DNA of 64,000 nucleotides from Enterovibrio gelatinilyticus. GTDB lineage: Bacteria > Pseudomonadota > Gammaproteobacteria > Enterobacterales > Vibrionaceae. Below the pieces are notes generated by a model. That model saw only the letters and a list, made by a program, of their open reading frames with translations. It ran no database searches and was not told where the DNA came from. A program made the translations under genes and the position numbers. Location: assembly GCF_028683095.1 (NCBI RefSeq), contig NZ_JAJUBC010000007.1:1-64000 (forward strand), read 5' to 3'. Shown piece after piece: positions 7,534-17,536 of this stretch (its first letter is position 1; each line of letters starts with the position of its first letter).

Positions 7534-10500
7534 TTAGTCGAAGGTAAAAGTGATGAGGCTAGTCGTACCATCTTCATTATCCACTGCACCAAACAAACTT
7601 GAAGGGGTGTTTATGAGCTTGCCTGCAGAGTTGGCTTCTGTTGCATTCGTCAACTCAAAGCTTTCTAAATTAAACTCATAAAGCTGGTAAGGAGTTGACG
7701 CATAGGAATTGGTCGTCAACATGTATGCATTCAGGTTGTCAGAATTAAAGCTCAAGTCTAGGATGAACTCGGTTTGCTCAAATAGGCTTTGAACGAATGT
7801 CATTGTTTCAGCGGTAAACAGGAAACCACCTCTAGCCAAAACGTTTTCCCCGTTTGGTAACACCCAAACATTCCCTGCAATGTTGTAATCACCGTGGTAG
7901 GAGAGTTGCCCTATGTAACTGATTCCCTCACCGGAAATATCGAACTTTTCAAAATCAGACGGCGAAAGATCTGTATCTGCAGCAAATACAATTTCTCCAT
8001 CTGGGTGAAGGGATAGTCTGGATCTTTGCCTAATAGATGATGAACCAAGCAAACTACCTGATAACGAGTCAAACGCATAAATGCTGGTCCATTGACCCGA
8101 ACCAGACGAAACTATGAGCTTCCCATGTTGATTGACCACTAAATCATAGGGATCAATCGGGATAACATAAGTGTTGATCTTAGCTTGTTGAGCCGTGTCG
8201 AATACAGCGATATAGCCAGATTGTTCTTCATTCCACCAGTATGAGCTGTGGTTTTCAGTTACCAATGAAACGAATAGTGTTTGTCCATCCGGAGAAAGTG
8301 CCATTCGCTCTGGCTTATGTTCAAACTCAAAATACTTTTCTGTTAACCCTGTTTGCATATTAACGAGGTATAGCTTTTTAGCTAGGAAGTCTGAGATATA
8401 GGCAATATTGTGGATATCGTCATATTGAATTGCAGTAGATTTAAAAGGTAGCTCGTAAGGCAAGTGGGCTTCAGAAAACTGAACCCCGAAGTCATTTTCA
8501 AACAAGACATCAACGGTAATTGAGGTAACGTCCGTTGAGCCTGAGGAGTCTTTGACTTCCAATATAATCGTTTTCGAGCCAGCGGTGCTATATCTTCTCT
8601 CTAGTAGAGCGTCGGTATTGTATTGGGTATCCCACTGGCCATCGTTGTCTATGTCCCATCGATATAAAAGTGAGTGTCCATCTTCATTATCAGTGCTTGA
8701 GCTTGCATCAAAAGTAAATAGGCTATTTGTGGTGTCGGAGGTGGACGAGTAAGTAAGTCCTGCTGTTGGCGGAGTGTTAGCACCGCAATCTGCGCAAGGG
8801 TTTTCTGCAAAGTACAGAGTACTATCTACTGCCGACAACGTTAATAATTGTCCGTTTGTAAACGCTAGTAAATCGACTTCATTGATTGAAAGATTTTGAA
8901 TGAACCCGTTGCTTTCGAAGTTGTAAAGTTGGATTGAACCGTCACTTTTGAGCACAAAAAGTGCGTTGTTTGCTGTGTCGAAAGCTACGTCTACGATTTC
9001 ACCACTAGTATTGGGTAGCTTGGCATAATGAGTCATATCCGAAGTCAGGAAAATGTCTCCTCCAGCCGAAATCAGAAAGTCTCCATTTGGATATACCCAA
9101 ACTTTACCGCCGATATTGTACGAACCATGGTAAGGCGAATCACCCAATGAAACGATCGCTTCACCTGAAATATCAAACTTTTCAAAGTCTGAAGGGCTCA
9201 AGTCAGTATCTGCTGCGAATACGTAATCCCCCGAAGGATGAAGTGAAAGATGAGAACGTTGCCTAATGGACGCTGATCCTAGTACTTTCCCCGATAAGCC
9301 ATCAAGTGCATAAATATCTGTCCATTGGCCTGACCCAGAAGTAACAATTAACTTCCCTTGTTGATTGACGACTAAATCAAATGGATCGGTTTTCACTTCA
9401 TAGGTATGAACTTTAGCCATCTGCTCTAGGTCGAATATTGCGATGAAACCATTCTGGTCAGCCTCCCACCAATATGAACTGTGCTGTTGAGTCAGCAATG
9501 CAAGATAAAGAGTTTTTCCATCAGGTGACAGCGCCATTCGTTCAGGCATTTGGTCAAACTCGAAGTATTTTTCGGTAGAACCAGTCTGAAGATCGACGAC
9601 ATAAAGTCGCTTTGCTTCTATGTCTGAAAAATAGGCTTTGTTTCTCGTAGCATCAATCTCAAAGTCAGTAATGTTGAAGTCTATCTGGAAGCTTTGGCTG
9701 TCTTCCACCAAAACACCAAGATCAGGAAGGTCTCTAACAACGAGATCAATGGTTCGAGTAGAACTGAGTCCACTCGGATCCATTACTTCTAGTGTGACGG
9801 AGAAATTTCCAGTACTAGAAAAAACATGGTTAAACGTTTTCTGGTTCGATAACTCTGTCTCCCATGTTCCGTCAGAGCCTACATCCCATCGATAAAGCAG
9901 TGATTCTTGGTCTTCAACATCAGAACTTGGGCTTGCGTCAAAGACGAAAGTATCTTCCACCGTCCCGGCAGTTGGAGAGTATGAATAGTCTGCTACTGGG
10001 GCTGTGTTTGGCGCACAGTTCAGACACGGGTGTGCGGTAACTCCAAAGGAGGTTGAACCATCGACTGATTGCTCGACGACCAATACCTGGTCTCGGAAAA
10101 ATGTTGCGAATTCAGCATTGGCATCATTCAATACCGCAACTGGTTGAAAGGTAGAGAGGTTATAGTAATTTACAGTTCCTTCAGGCGACACCAAGCTAAA
10201 TGTATTTTGTTCAGCGTCAAAACTGATGTGCTTTGCTTCAACGCCAAGTTCAGCAAAAAGCTCTGTTTCGTTAATGTTGTATATGTCCCCTTTAGAGGTA
10301 ATGAGATACACACCATCAGGGGAAACCCAAGTTTCCGCAGCGTCAGGGTAATTGCCAGAATATCCAAAACTGCCGATGTTTAGGATGCTTGTTTCATTCA
10401 AAGAGAATATTTGTATGCCTACATCTCGCTTTTGTGCATCCGTAGCGAATATATAACTTTCGTTTTTTGAAACCGATAATTTAGCTCGCTCAGCAATATA

Positions 10501-12966
10501 GCTATTGCTGATGGTCTCTCCTGTCGAGGCATCAAGCAGGAAAATACTGCCATATTGCCCAGAGCCTGTTGATACCACTAGACGGTCGTATGAAGTGGCC
10601 ACGATATCAAAGGGGTCAACGGGTACTTCAAAAATATTGACCCTTGCAAGCTGTTCCAAGTCGAAGGTGGTAATGAAGCCCGCTTGATCTTCTTCATGCC
10701 AATATTGGTCATGCTCTTGAGTTAGAAGCGCTACATAAAGTTGTGAACCGTCAGGCGAAAGCGCCATTCGTTCAGGCATATAGTCGAATTCAAAATACCG
10801 TTCTGACATGCCAGTAATGGGGTTGATGACATAGAGACGTTTTCCCTCTTTGTCAGATAGATAAGCTCTGTTTCTTTGGGGATCCGCGATAATGTGTGCG
10901 GGAGAAAAGTCCAGCTGATTTGCCGTGCTGTTGGTTATTTCAACACCAGTATCAACACCAGACATTACTTCGATAACGATTTTTTTCGTATCAGTTAATC
11001 CAAAATTATCGATGACTTGAAGGACGATGGTTTCAGTCGTTGCTGTCAAAAATGAATGTTTGAATTCAGGAGACGATGAATACTCAGTTTCCCAGTTTCC
11101 ATCTCCACCTAAATCCCAGCGGTAGAGAAGTGTTTGATTGGCGTCTGGATCATAGCTGTCTGATGCATCAAAGGTGTATTCATCCCGCGTGGTGCCGTTT
11201 TCAGGAGAGTAAGCAAACTGAGCTACAGGTTTTTGATTATCAACACAATCTAAGCAAGGATGGGTAAATTTATTGATGGTAAGTTGTTCATTGAGATAGT
11301 CGATGTCTACCAAATAGATAAGGTCATCAACGGTGAACGTTTTTTCATAAATTCCATCTATTTCGCTGTCTGGGACTACGCTCAGGCTTTTGGCGTTTAC
11401 GACTAAGATGGAGCCACCAAATTTGGTGACATATATAAAATCACGCTCTTCATCGAAGTGGATATCGTTTATGAATACGACGTCTGGTAGCGAGCCAAGC
11501 ACTGATAAGTCTTCTGTGTCGAGGATTACCCCTGCTTTTGTAATAACAAAACTGCCGTCCGGTGAAAGCCAGATTTTATCTGCAATAGCTTCTTTGTCAC
11601 GAGCGACGTAACTGCCTGCTGGTGTGATGCCAGATGCTGACAATGCATACTTGTCTAATGTTCTATCGGAGCCGCCTGAGTCTCCGATGTAAAGCCAATT
11701 ACCGTCTTTAGATATGGCGATAGTGCCACCAAAGACTGATGACTCGCTATCGACCAGTTCTCCATTTTCAGCGTTGTAAAGGTTTGTCCTAGCTGACGAA
11801 CCTGAGTTGACGACAACTAAGCCATCTTCTCTTGCTGCTATTTCTCCTGGTTGGATATCAACATCGAAAACATTAATGATCTCGAAAGTATCTGGGTCGA
11901 CGACGGCGATGCTGCCAGAGTGACGATTTCCAGGGGAATGCAACGAGATGTATATGCGTTTACTCGTTGGCTCAAAAAATAGGTAGCTCGGTTTTTCATC
12001 AAATTCCACAACACTTATTTCTTTTGCGGAAGATAAAGAAAATGCTTTTAGCTGTTGGCGTTGATAATCCGTTGCGAAGAGTCGTCCTGTGGACGAATCA
12101 AATGCGGTAAATGTAAAACCACTCTCAAGTGATGTCGCAGTAAAAGCAAAATTCGCCTCGGTATCTTCTGTGTCTAGTACGCCATCATTGTCATCATCGG
12201 TGTCAGCGTTATCACCAATGAAATCCAAATCAAAGTCCTGACTCTCATCTTTGTCCCAAGCGAAATGGTCGCGACTGTCTTCTATACCATCGTTATCGTC
12301 GTCAGGGTCAGTAGCGTTTGGAATACCGTCATTGTCTGTATCAATAATCTTGGACTCTGAAAGCGTTTTCTCGAAGTGCTCAAAAGCTTGATTCGCCGAA
12401 ATTAAAGCGCTTTCATCGGGTAACCCAAACAAGGCATGTGAGGTGAGCAAATCTTCAAATTCTAGCGCTGATAATGTGAGATCTTGGTAGGAAAGACCGG
12501 CTTGTTGGATGGAGTTAATTTTGTCGGTGTCGAGGCTGATCGTTTGGGATATATCACCGTCGTCATCAAGCGATTGAAGCAACCTTAATAGATTTGAGGT
12601 CGTTGGGTTTCGGGTGTTGAAGTTACTAACAAGATCAAACGGTGTGAGAACACCGGAAGCTTCAACTTCAGGGAATTGGATACCTGCCAACGTGAATGAA
12701 ATCATATCATCGTCGTTGTAAGAAAACTCACCTAGGGCGTTTGTTGAACCTTTTTCTCCAGACGACGTTGTATAGGGCAGGCCTTCTACGGGGGAGTCGA
12801 TGAATACGCCTGTTAATGAGGCACTTGATTCAACCGGTGTTTCAGGGGATGAAGGGTCTGATGGTGAAGACGTTTCAGGCTCTGAACCGCCGCCGCCACC
12901 ACAACCTCCGATAATTGTTGTTGCTACGAGCACACTGACGAGACTTGCAAGCTGATGTAATTTCAT
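7534..12966 (-). CDS. giant modular lipoprotein: beta-propeller/PKD repeats with Ca-binding Asp repeats
   Basis: An 1810-residue outer-surface or periplasmic lipoprotein. The signal ends in the lipobox IIGGC followed by a Gly/Ser/Pro-rich linker. Residues about 207-265 contain Asp-rich thrombospondin-type-3-like calcium repeats (DTDNDGIPNATD and DDDNDGVLDTED). Four YncE/lactonase-like beta-propellers follow at about 270-565, 665-975, 1080-1385 and 1490-1810. Each of the first three ends in a C-x-x-C pair (HPCLDC, HPCLNC, NPCADC) and a PKD domain carrying the LLYRWD motif. The repeat unit is about 410 residues, and the last three propellers are very similar. Such proteins usually mediate adhesion or matrix contacts; no catalytic site was recognised. 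AAGGAAAG precedes the ATG. Monocistronic, with a palindromic terminator after it. Confidence 0.85.
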   Translation of the reverse strand: MKLHQLASLVSVLVATTIIGGCGGGGGSEPETSSPSDPSSPETPVESSASLTGVFIDSPVEGLPYTTSSGEKGSTNALGEFSYNDDDMISFTLAGIQFPEVEASGVLTPFDLVSNFNTRNPTTSNLLRLLQSLDDDGDISQTISLDTDKINSIQQAGLSYQDLTLSALEFEDLLTSHALFGLPDESALISANQAFEHFEKTLSESKIIDTDNDGIPNATDPDDDNDGIEDSRDHFAWDKDESQDFDLDFIGDNADTDDDNDGVLDTEDTEANFAFTATSLESGFTFTAFDSSTGRLFATDYQRQQLKAFSLSSAKEISVVEFDEKPSYLFFEPTSKRIYISLHSPGNRHSGSIAVVDPDTFEIINVFDVDIQPGEIAAREDGLVVVNSGSSARTNLYNAENGELVDSESSVFGGTIAISKDGNWLYIGDSGGSDRTLDKYALSASGITPAGSYVARDKEAIADKIWLSPDGSFVITKAGVILDTEDLSVLGSLPDVVFINDIHFDEERDFIYVTKFGGSILVVNAKSLSVVPDSEIDGIYEKTFTVDDLIYLVDIDYLNEQLTINKFTHPCLDCVDNQKPVAQFAYSPENGTTRDEYTFDASDSYDPDANQTLLYRWDLGGDGNWETEYSSSPEFKHSFLTATTETIVLQVIDNFGLTDTKKIVIEVMSGVDTGVEITNSTANQLDFSPAHIIADPQRNRAYLSDKEGKRLYVINPITGMSERYFEFDYMPERMALSPDGSQLYVALLTQEHDQYWHEEDQAGFITTFDLEQLARVNIFEVPVDPFDIVATSYDRLVVSTGSGQYGSIFLLDASTGETISNSYIAERAKLSVSKNESYIFATDAQKRDVGIQIFSLNETSILNIGSFGYSGNYPDAAETWVSPDGVYLITSKGDIYNINETELFAELGVEAKHISFDAEQNTFSLVSPEGTVNYYNLSTFQPVAVLNDANAEFATFFRDQVLVVEQSVDGSTSFGVTAHPCLNCAPNTAPVADYSYSPTAGTVEDTFVFDASPSSDVEDQESLLYRWDVGSDGTWETELSNQKTFNHVFSSTGNFSVTLEVMDPSGLSSTRTIDLVVRDLPDLGVLVEDSQSFQIDFNITDFEIDATRNKAYFSDIEAKRLYVVDLQTGSTEKYFEFDQMPERMALSPDGKTLYLALLTQQHSSYWWEADQNGFIAIFDLEQMAKVHTYEVKTDPFDLVVNQQGKLIVTSGSGQWTDIYALDGLSGKVLGSASIRQRSHLSLHPSGDYVFAADTDLSPSDFEKFDISGEAIVSLGDSPYHGSYNIGGKVWVYPNGDFLISAGGDIFLTSDMTHYAKLPNTSGEIVDVAFDTANNALFVLKSDGSIQLYNFESNGFIQNLSINEVDLLAFTNGQLLTLSAVDSTLYFAENPCADCGANTPPTAGLTYSSTSDTTNSLFTFDASSSTDNEDGHSLLYRWDIDNDGQWDTQYNTDALLERRYSTAGSKTIILEVKDSSGSTDVTSITVDVLFENDFGVQFSEAHLPYELPFKSTAIQYDDIHNIAYISDFLAKKLYLVNMQTGLTEKYFEFEHKPERMALSPDGQTLFVSLVTENHSSYWWNEEQSGYIAVFDTAQQAKINTYVIPIDPYDLVVNQHGKLIVSSGSGQWTSIYAFDSLSGSLLGSSSIRQRSRLSLHPDGEIVFAADTDLSPSDFEKFDISGEGISYIGQLSYHGDYNIAGNVWVLPNGENVLARGGFLFTAETMTFVQSLFEQTEFILDLSFNSDNLNAYMLTTNSYASTPYQLYEFNLESFELTNATEANSAGKLINTPSSLFGAVDNEDGTTSLITFTFD
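7537..10986 (-). repeat. internal tandem modules of the giant lipoprotein
   Basis: The segment encoding residues about 660-1810 consists of three successive copies of a module of about 410 codons; the last copy lacks the PKD part. The phrase PERMALSPDG recurs near residues 732, 1143 and 1553. Copies 3 and 4 share long near-identical stretches, for example FAADTDLSPSDFEKFDISGE. Confidence 0.8.
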
Positions 12967-13333
12967 TCCGCCGCTTTCCTTTTTATAGATACTTTTGTAC
13001 GTGTCACTTTTCTTTAGATTGAATCGATTAGGGGATTCAAAATCTCGTACTTTTGACGAGTGAAGTTTGCACGTTTTGTCATTTCTCTTTGCTCGTCAGC
13101 GTTCAAAATGGATGCAGTAAGGGACTGCTGACGGTGAGAAATTTACAGCTCAAGTCTCACACATTCGAAAGCGGAAGCGGTGTCGCAAAAGCTATAAACT
13201 GCTAATGTTTTTGTACGTTATTGTGTGACTGTTTTGAGAATGTCAGGCCGTTGAAAACCTGTTTTCAAACACAAGTTTTTAAAAGTATTGATATAAAAAA
13301 AGGTGTTACGGCATCTTTTATACGGTGGTGGAA
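12967..13333. other. intergenic region between divergent lipoprotein and HIT genes
   Basis: No coding frame or RNA gene recognised. Promoters for both divergent genes must lie here. A short inverted repeat, CTCGT-7-ACGAG, is present near 13045, and the stretch just before the HIT gene is A/T-rich. No confident -35/-10 assignment. Confidence 0.4.
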
Positions 13334-13723
13334 ATGAAAATCATTGAACAAATTGTGGCGAGAGAATTAGACGCGGTGATTGTGTACGAGTCTCCAGATG
13401 TGATCGCTTTCGCAGATCATGAGCCAATCAACGTGGGTCATCTTTTGATTGCCCCAACTCGACCTTACCAAACGTTTATTGAATTACCTGACTATATAAA
13501 CGAAGAAATTCAACGTGTGGCAAAAGACCTTTACGAACGTATCGAGAACTTGTATTCACCTGATGGCATTACCTTCATGCAGAACAATGGGGCGTTTAAC
13601 GATCTTGGGCATTATCACTTACACATATTTCCTCGATTCGAAGAAGATGGGTTTAGTTGGGTGAGCACAAACCTTGGCGTTCAATCCATTGAAACACTCA
13701 AAAAGTCTTTGGTTGGTATCTAA
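13334..13723 (+). CDS. HIT family protein (nucleotide hydrolase/transferase)
   Basis: A 129-residue histidine-triad protein. The catalytic motif is His93-Tyr-His95-Leu-His97 (GHYHLHIFPR); the supporting pattern NVGHLLIAPTRP (residues 33-44) and MQNNGAFNDLGH are typical. Family members cleave phosphoramidate or dinucleoside polyphosphate substrates; the substrate here is not determined. ATG at 13334 is chosen over the two GTG codons just upstream, which themselves form part of the ribosome-binding purine stretch. Single-gene unit ending in the terminator at 13782. Confidence 0.9.
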   Translation: MKIIEQIVARELDAVIVYESPDVIAFADHEPINVGHLLIAPTRPYQTFIELPDYINEEIQRVAKDLYERIENLYSPDGITFMQNNGAFNDLGHYHLHIFPRFEEDGFSWVSTNLGVQSIETLKKSLVGI

Positions 13724-13781
13724 TTCGCAGCCCACTCTGTGAACGAGTGAGTGGAAACAGAAATAGCAGATAGACAATAGG

Positions 13782-13811
13782 AAAACCGAGTACGACACAA
13801 ACCTCGGTTTT
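13782..13811. terminator. terminator between convergent HIT and NTF2-like genes
   Basis: Stem AAAACCGAG/CTCGGTTTT (9 bp) with a 12-base loop. The A- and T-ends make it usable from both sides. Confidence 0.75.
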
Positions 13812-13821
13812 TACGTGCGTT

Positions 13822-14202
13822 TTATAAACCTGAAATGTCTGCAAAAACTAAATAGTCCTCAATCAAGCCATTTTTCACATCGAGAAATGTAGAGAAAACG
13901 GCTGAGTACTCGCTACCATCTAACCTGACATAGTCTACGGTGCCAAAACAACTGATACGGGTAGAATCGGTTTTAACTGAACCTTGAAACATAATGTCAT
14001 CGATGGTGTGTTTCATGGATTCTATGCTGGAAAAAAACTGACTATTTCCCTCCAAAATCTTCGCTTTGTTCGTCACTTCAGGGTAGTTCCCGAGACGAAA
14101 ACGGCTGTGCTCGCTCAGTGCGGTATTCAAATAATCGACGTCTTTATTGTCGACGGCTTGGTATAAGTTTCGTACTAGGGTGTCGACTTGTTGGTTGTCC
14201 AT
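13822..14202 (-). CDS. NTF2-like (SnoaL-type) domain protein
   Basis: A 126-residue protein with the layout of a single cystatin-like/NTF2 domain: helix LVRNLYQAVDNKDVDYL, the segment LSEHSRFRLGNYPEV, and strands ending in FSTFLDVKNGLIEDYLVFAD. These small alpha+beta barrels act as hydrolases, isomerases or binding proteins, and no catalytic residues are evident here. It lies 16 bases after the VOC-protein gene on the same strand, so the two are probably cotranscribed. Confidence 0.75.
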   Translation of the reverse strand: MDNQQVDTLVRNLYQAVDNKDVDYLNTALSEHSRFRLGNYPEVTNKAKILEGNSQFFSSIESMKHTIDDIMFQGSVKTDSTRISCFGTVDYVRLDGSEYSAVFSTFLDVKNGLIEDYLVFADISGL

Positions 14203-14218
14203 GCTGTTCTACCTCTAT

Positions 14219-14704
14219 TTATGCGTTGGTTGTTATTTTGTTTGTCTGTTTCTTTTCAAGCTCACCACTTTCGCCGCCATACATGTTTTTCTCTGAAGGC
14301 TTTTCACTGCTGTATTGAATAAACTCAAACTGAAAGCCTGCGGGATCGTTGTAATACACGGTTTGACGGAAAGGGTGGTCGCGGCCTTTGATATCTACGC
14401 TAAAGCCTTTGAGTGATAAGCGGTCAATGATGCTCTGTAGGTCATCTACTGCAAAACCGATATGTGCTACGCCTGGTTCGATGCCTTTAACACTGCGAAT
14501 TTGGCCAACGGCACTGTCGTTTAGCGTCAGGTAATAATCATCGTCGCCGACATGCAGCCAATGACGCTTGGAGACGTTGTCTCCCGATCCCCATGTCATA
14601 TCGCCTTCGCCACGCACTCGCCATTGTGGAAACGCAGTGAGTAAGAATGCCAATGTGGGTTGAATGTCTTCCATCACTAAATTGATATGTTCTAAGCGCA
14701 CCAT
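14219..14704 (-). CDS. VOC (glyoxalase/bleomycin-resistance fold) family protein
   Basis: A 161-residue vicinal-oxygen-chelate protein. It opens with VRLEHINLVMEDIQPTLAFL (first beta-alpha-beta unit, with a metal-ligand His at the usual place). It also has GVAHIGFAVDDLQSIIDRL and ends with DPAGFQFEFIQY, where the Glu is the usual last metal ligand. Role could be dioxygenase, lyase or resistance protein; the substrate cannot be read. ATG at 14704 is chosen because GGAG precedes it. Upstream of and same strand as the NTF2-like gene, and divergent from a LysR gene that may control both. Confidence 0.85.
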   Translation of the reverse strand: MVRLEHINLVMEDIQPTLAFLLTAFPQWRVRGEGDMTWGSGDNVSKRHWLHVGDDDYYLTLNDSAVGQIRSVKGIEPGVAHIGFAVDDLQSIIDRLSLKGFSVDIKGRDHPFRQTVYYNDPAGFQFEFIQYSSEKPSEKNMYGGESGELEKKQTNKITTNA

Positions 14705-14835
14705 AGGTATCTCCAATTTGCTGCTGGTATGTTCTCAGTGGATGGTCAAACTTTAGATTCATCACGTTGCATTAACAATACGGTTACATGTAGACTCTTA
14801 GTTGAGTTTTTCTCAACAATAGTGTGGGTAGGTCT

Positions 14836-15753
14836 TTGGATACGATTAATGCGATCCCGATTTTTGTTGCTGTTGCGGACAGTGAAGGCTTCTCTCGTGC
14901 TGCACAAATGCTGGGTATTTCTAAATCGGCGGTGAGTAAGCGTATCACTCAGTTAGAGGCGCAACTCGGAGCGCGATTGTTCCATCGCACAACGAGAAAA
15001 TTGAGCCTGACGGAAGCTGGGGAGCGATATTATCAATATGCCGCTCAGGCCAATCGGGCGGCACAGCAAGCCGAAGATGCAGTGAGTGAAATGCAAGGCG
15101 AACCCAAAGGGCTATTGAAAATCCTGTTGCCGATGACGATTGGGCAATTGCACATTGCCCCGCTGATTCCTGTGTTTCTTGAGCAATATCCTCAATTAGA
15201 CATCGATATTATTCTGGATGACCGTGAGGTGAATCTTGTTGAGCAGGGATTTGATTTAGCGATACGAACAGGCGGAGATTTATCAGATTCGACGTTAGTG
15301 GCGCGTCGTTTGGTGCCATTGCACAGTGTTGTATGTGTTTCTCCAACGTTTTATGAAAAGCATCAGGCACAGTTGATGACACCGCATCAATTGGTGGATC
15401 TCAACTGTCTTATCTATAGCTATTCCAGCAACGCATCCCTATGGCAGTTTACGTCTGAGAACGGAGAGGTGTGTAAGATAAAAGTGGCGGGAAACTACCG
15501 CGTGAATAATATTGCCGCGGTTCGCGACGCGGTGATCGCTGGGCTGGGTGTATCACGGCTCCCGACATTCATTGCAGGAGATGCCATTCAACGGGGCGAG
15601 TTGGTCGCACTATTCCAAGGCTATAACATGCCGCATAAACATCTCTATGCAGTGTACCCAGAGCGACATTATTTACCTGCGAAGGTTAGAGTGTTTTTAG
15701 ATTTCATTGTCGAGAAGCTAGGAAATGGATCTGCCTATTGGGATCGTTTTTGA
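14836..15753 (+). CDS. LysR-family transcriptional regulator
   Basis: A protein of about 305 residues. The winged helix-turn-helix is at residues 1-60: AIPIFVAVADSEGFSRAAQM then GISKSAVSKRITQLEAQLGA, ending in RLFHRTTRKLSLTEAG. The periplasmic-binding-like effector domain runs from about residue 88 to the end. The start is uncertain: TTG at 14836 has GTAGGT just before it and gives the usual short leader, while GTG at 14824 would add four residues. Divergent from the VOC/NTF2-like pair, the usual position for a LysR regulator and its target. Confidence 0.88.
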   Translation: MDTINAIPIFVAVADSEGFSRAAQMLGISKSAVSKRITQLEAQLGARLFHRTTRKLSLTEAGERYYQYAAQANRAAQQAEDAVSEMQGEPKGLLKILLPMTIGQLHIAPLIPVFLEQYPQLDIDIILDDREVNLVEQGFDLAIRTGGDLSDSTLVARRLVPLHSVVCVSPTFYEKHQAQLMTPHQLVDLNCLIYSYSSNASLWQFTSENGEVCKIKVAGNYRVNNIAAVRDAVIAGLGVSRLPTFIAGDAIQRGELVALFQGYNMPHKHLYAVYPERHYLPAKVRVFLDFIVEKLGNGSAYWDRF

Positions 15754-16000
15754 CATGAAAACGACATACAAATCGCCATTAGCACGACGAGCACTTTAAG
15801 CATCATTAGCACCATTCGCATTGATTGGGCTGGTGTGATGCCATCCTGCATATGCTCAATTCTAAGCAAAATCCGTTCAAGATGTTTAGTGCCTCCTGAG
15901 ATATCTCCTTTAAGCTTTCCTCCAATACATCCGTCAATACCAGCAATAGGAAAGCAAGAACCACTTCCGTGTTACATCTTTTACTCTTTTTTGATCGCAT
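15735..16000 (-). pseudogene. possible frameshifted small membrane-protein gene
   Basis: Two overlapping minus-strand frames look complementary. One starts at ATG 16000 (MRSKKSKRCNTEVVLAF) and gives an implausible tail. The other is open from about 15985 to the stop at 15735 without a usual start, yet reads as an amphipathic helix plus a hydrophobic C-terminus (MRMVLMMLKVLVVLMAICM). A single frameshift between them would yield a protein of about 88 residues. It overlaps the end of the LysR gene by 19 bases. This could equally be chance. Confidence 0.25.
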
Positions 16001-16165
16001 TACGTTTCGGAAACTCCGTAAAACTAGATGTCACTCTAAATTATTGAAGTTAAGGTATTTACATTCAAAATTTGACCATCTTCTGTGATGTTAATTCGAT
16101 AATTCGCGAGAATAAATATCTATGATTTGCGCGTTAATAATAACGTTGTCATCAAGGAGTTTGAT
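16001..16165. other. leader/promoter region of the DcuB-like gene
   Basis: A/T-rich sequence directly before the carrier gene. No gene seen and no clear promoter hexamers. AAGGAG stands at the end as ribosome-binding site. Confidence 0.4.
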
Positions 16166-17479
16166 GTGTTTTTCATCGAGTTTTTCATTGTTCTCGGTTG
16201 TATCTTAATTGGTGCTCGCATCGGCGGGATTGGTCTAGGTGTATTGGGTGGTGTTGGTCTTGCCATCCTGAGTTTCGGCTTTGGTCTTCAACCTACGAGC
16301 CCACCTATTGATGTCATGCTAATGATCATGGCGGTTGTGGCGGCTGCGGCAGCAATGCAAGCGTCAGGTGGCTTAGATTACCTCATCAAGATTGCTTCAA
16401 GCATTTTGCGCAAAAATCCTCGTCACATCACTTTTATCGCGCCACTTGTTACCTATCTATTTACCTTCCTTGCTGGTACTGGCCACGTAGCGTATTCCGT
16501 GCTGCCTGTTATTGCTGAAGTTAGCCGTCGCAGCGGTATTCGTCCTGAACGCCCGTTGGGTATGGCGGTTATCGCTTCGCAGTTTGCGATTGTAGCGAGC
16601 CCAATTGCCGCTGCCGTTGTTGCTTTGGTGGCGTTCCTTGAGCCTCAAGGCATTACCCTTGCACAAGTACTGGCTATCACGATTCCAGGTACGTTCCTTG
16701 GTTTAGCATCTGCTTGTGTCATCGTGAACAAGCTAGGTAAAGAACTGAAAGACGACCCTGAATACCAACGTCGTATGCAAGATCCTGCATTCCGTCACGA
16801 GATGGAACAAGATGTTGAAGTGGCGGAAATCGTTGTTAAAAAAGAAGCGAAAACCGCCGTTGGCCTGTTCTTATTTGGTGCATTGGCTGTGGTCATCATG
16901 GGGGCGTTCCCTGCACTTCGCCCTCAGTTTAATGGCTCGGCGATGGGCATGGCACACACCATTGAAATCATCATGTTATCAATGGGTGCGTTGATCATTT
17001 TGATTTGTAAGCCTGATGGTAATGAAATCACGCAAGGTTCGGTGTTCCATGCGGGTATGCGCGCGATCGTGGCAATCTTCGGTATTGCATGGCTGGGTGA
17101 TACGTTTATCGCGGGTCATGGCGATGTCGTGAAAGAAACGGTGTCAGGTCTTGTTGAAATGGCACCGTGGACATTTGCTTTTGCGCTGTTTGGTTTATCC
17201 GTGATGGTAAACAGCCAAGGCGCAACCACTGCGGTGTTGGTGCCCGTTGCTATTGCGCTTGAGTTGCCAGTGGAAGTAATTATTGCGACGTTTGTGGCAG
17301 TGAACGGTTACTTCTTCATTCCTAACTATGGCCCAATCATTGCGTCTATCGACTTTGACCGCACGGGAACAACCAAGATTGGTAAGTACATCTTTAACCA
17401 CAGCTTTATGATCCCGGGTCTATTGAGCATGGTGTTTAGTATTATCTTCGGCTTTATCTTTGCAGGCTTCGTTCTGTAA
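16166..17479 (+). CDS. DcuB-like C4-dicarboxylate transporter
   Basis: A 437-residue polytopic carrier of the DcuA/DcuB family, which exchanges fumarate, malate, aspartate and succinate across the inner membrane, mainly in anaerobic fumarate respiration. The text matches DcuB more than Dcu[89 protein letters not shown] and [10 protein letters not shown]. The start is GTG at 16166, with AAGGAG six bases before it; earlier in-frame codons lack a binding site. Single gene followed by a strong terminator. Confidence 0.85.
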   Translation: MFFIEFFIVLGCILIGARIGGIGLGVLGGVGLAILSFGFGLQPTSPPIDVMLMIMAVVAAAAAMQASGGLDYLIKIASSILRKNPRHITFIAPLVTYLFTFLAGTGHVAYSVLPVIAEVSRRSGIRPERPLGMAVIASQFAIVASPIAAAVVALVAFLEPQGITLAQVLAITIPGTFLGLASACVIVNKLGKELKDDPEYQRRMQDPAFRHEMEQDVEVAEIVVKKEAKTAVGLFLFGALAVVIMGAFPALRPQFNGSAMGMAHTIEIIMLSMGALIILICKPDGNEITQGSVFHAGMRAIVAIFGIAWLGDTFIAGHGDVVKETVSGLVEMAPWTFAFALFGLSVMVNSQGATTAVLVPVAIALELPVEVIIATFVAVNGYFFIPNYGPIIASIDFDRTGTTKIGKYIFNHSFMIPGLLSMVFSIIFGFIFAGFVL

Positions 17480-17511
17480 TTACTCACGCTGAAATAAAAT
17501 GATACAAATTT

Positions 17512-17536
17512 GCCGCCCTTCGGGGCGGCTTTTTTA
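17512..17536 (+). terminator. intrinsic terminator of the DcuB-like gene
   Basis: GCCGCCC-TTCG-GGGCGGC followed by seven T: a textbook UUCG tetraloop terminator 33 bases after the stop codon. Confidence 0.95.
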
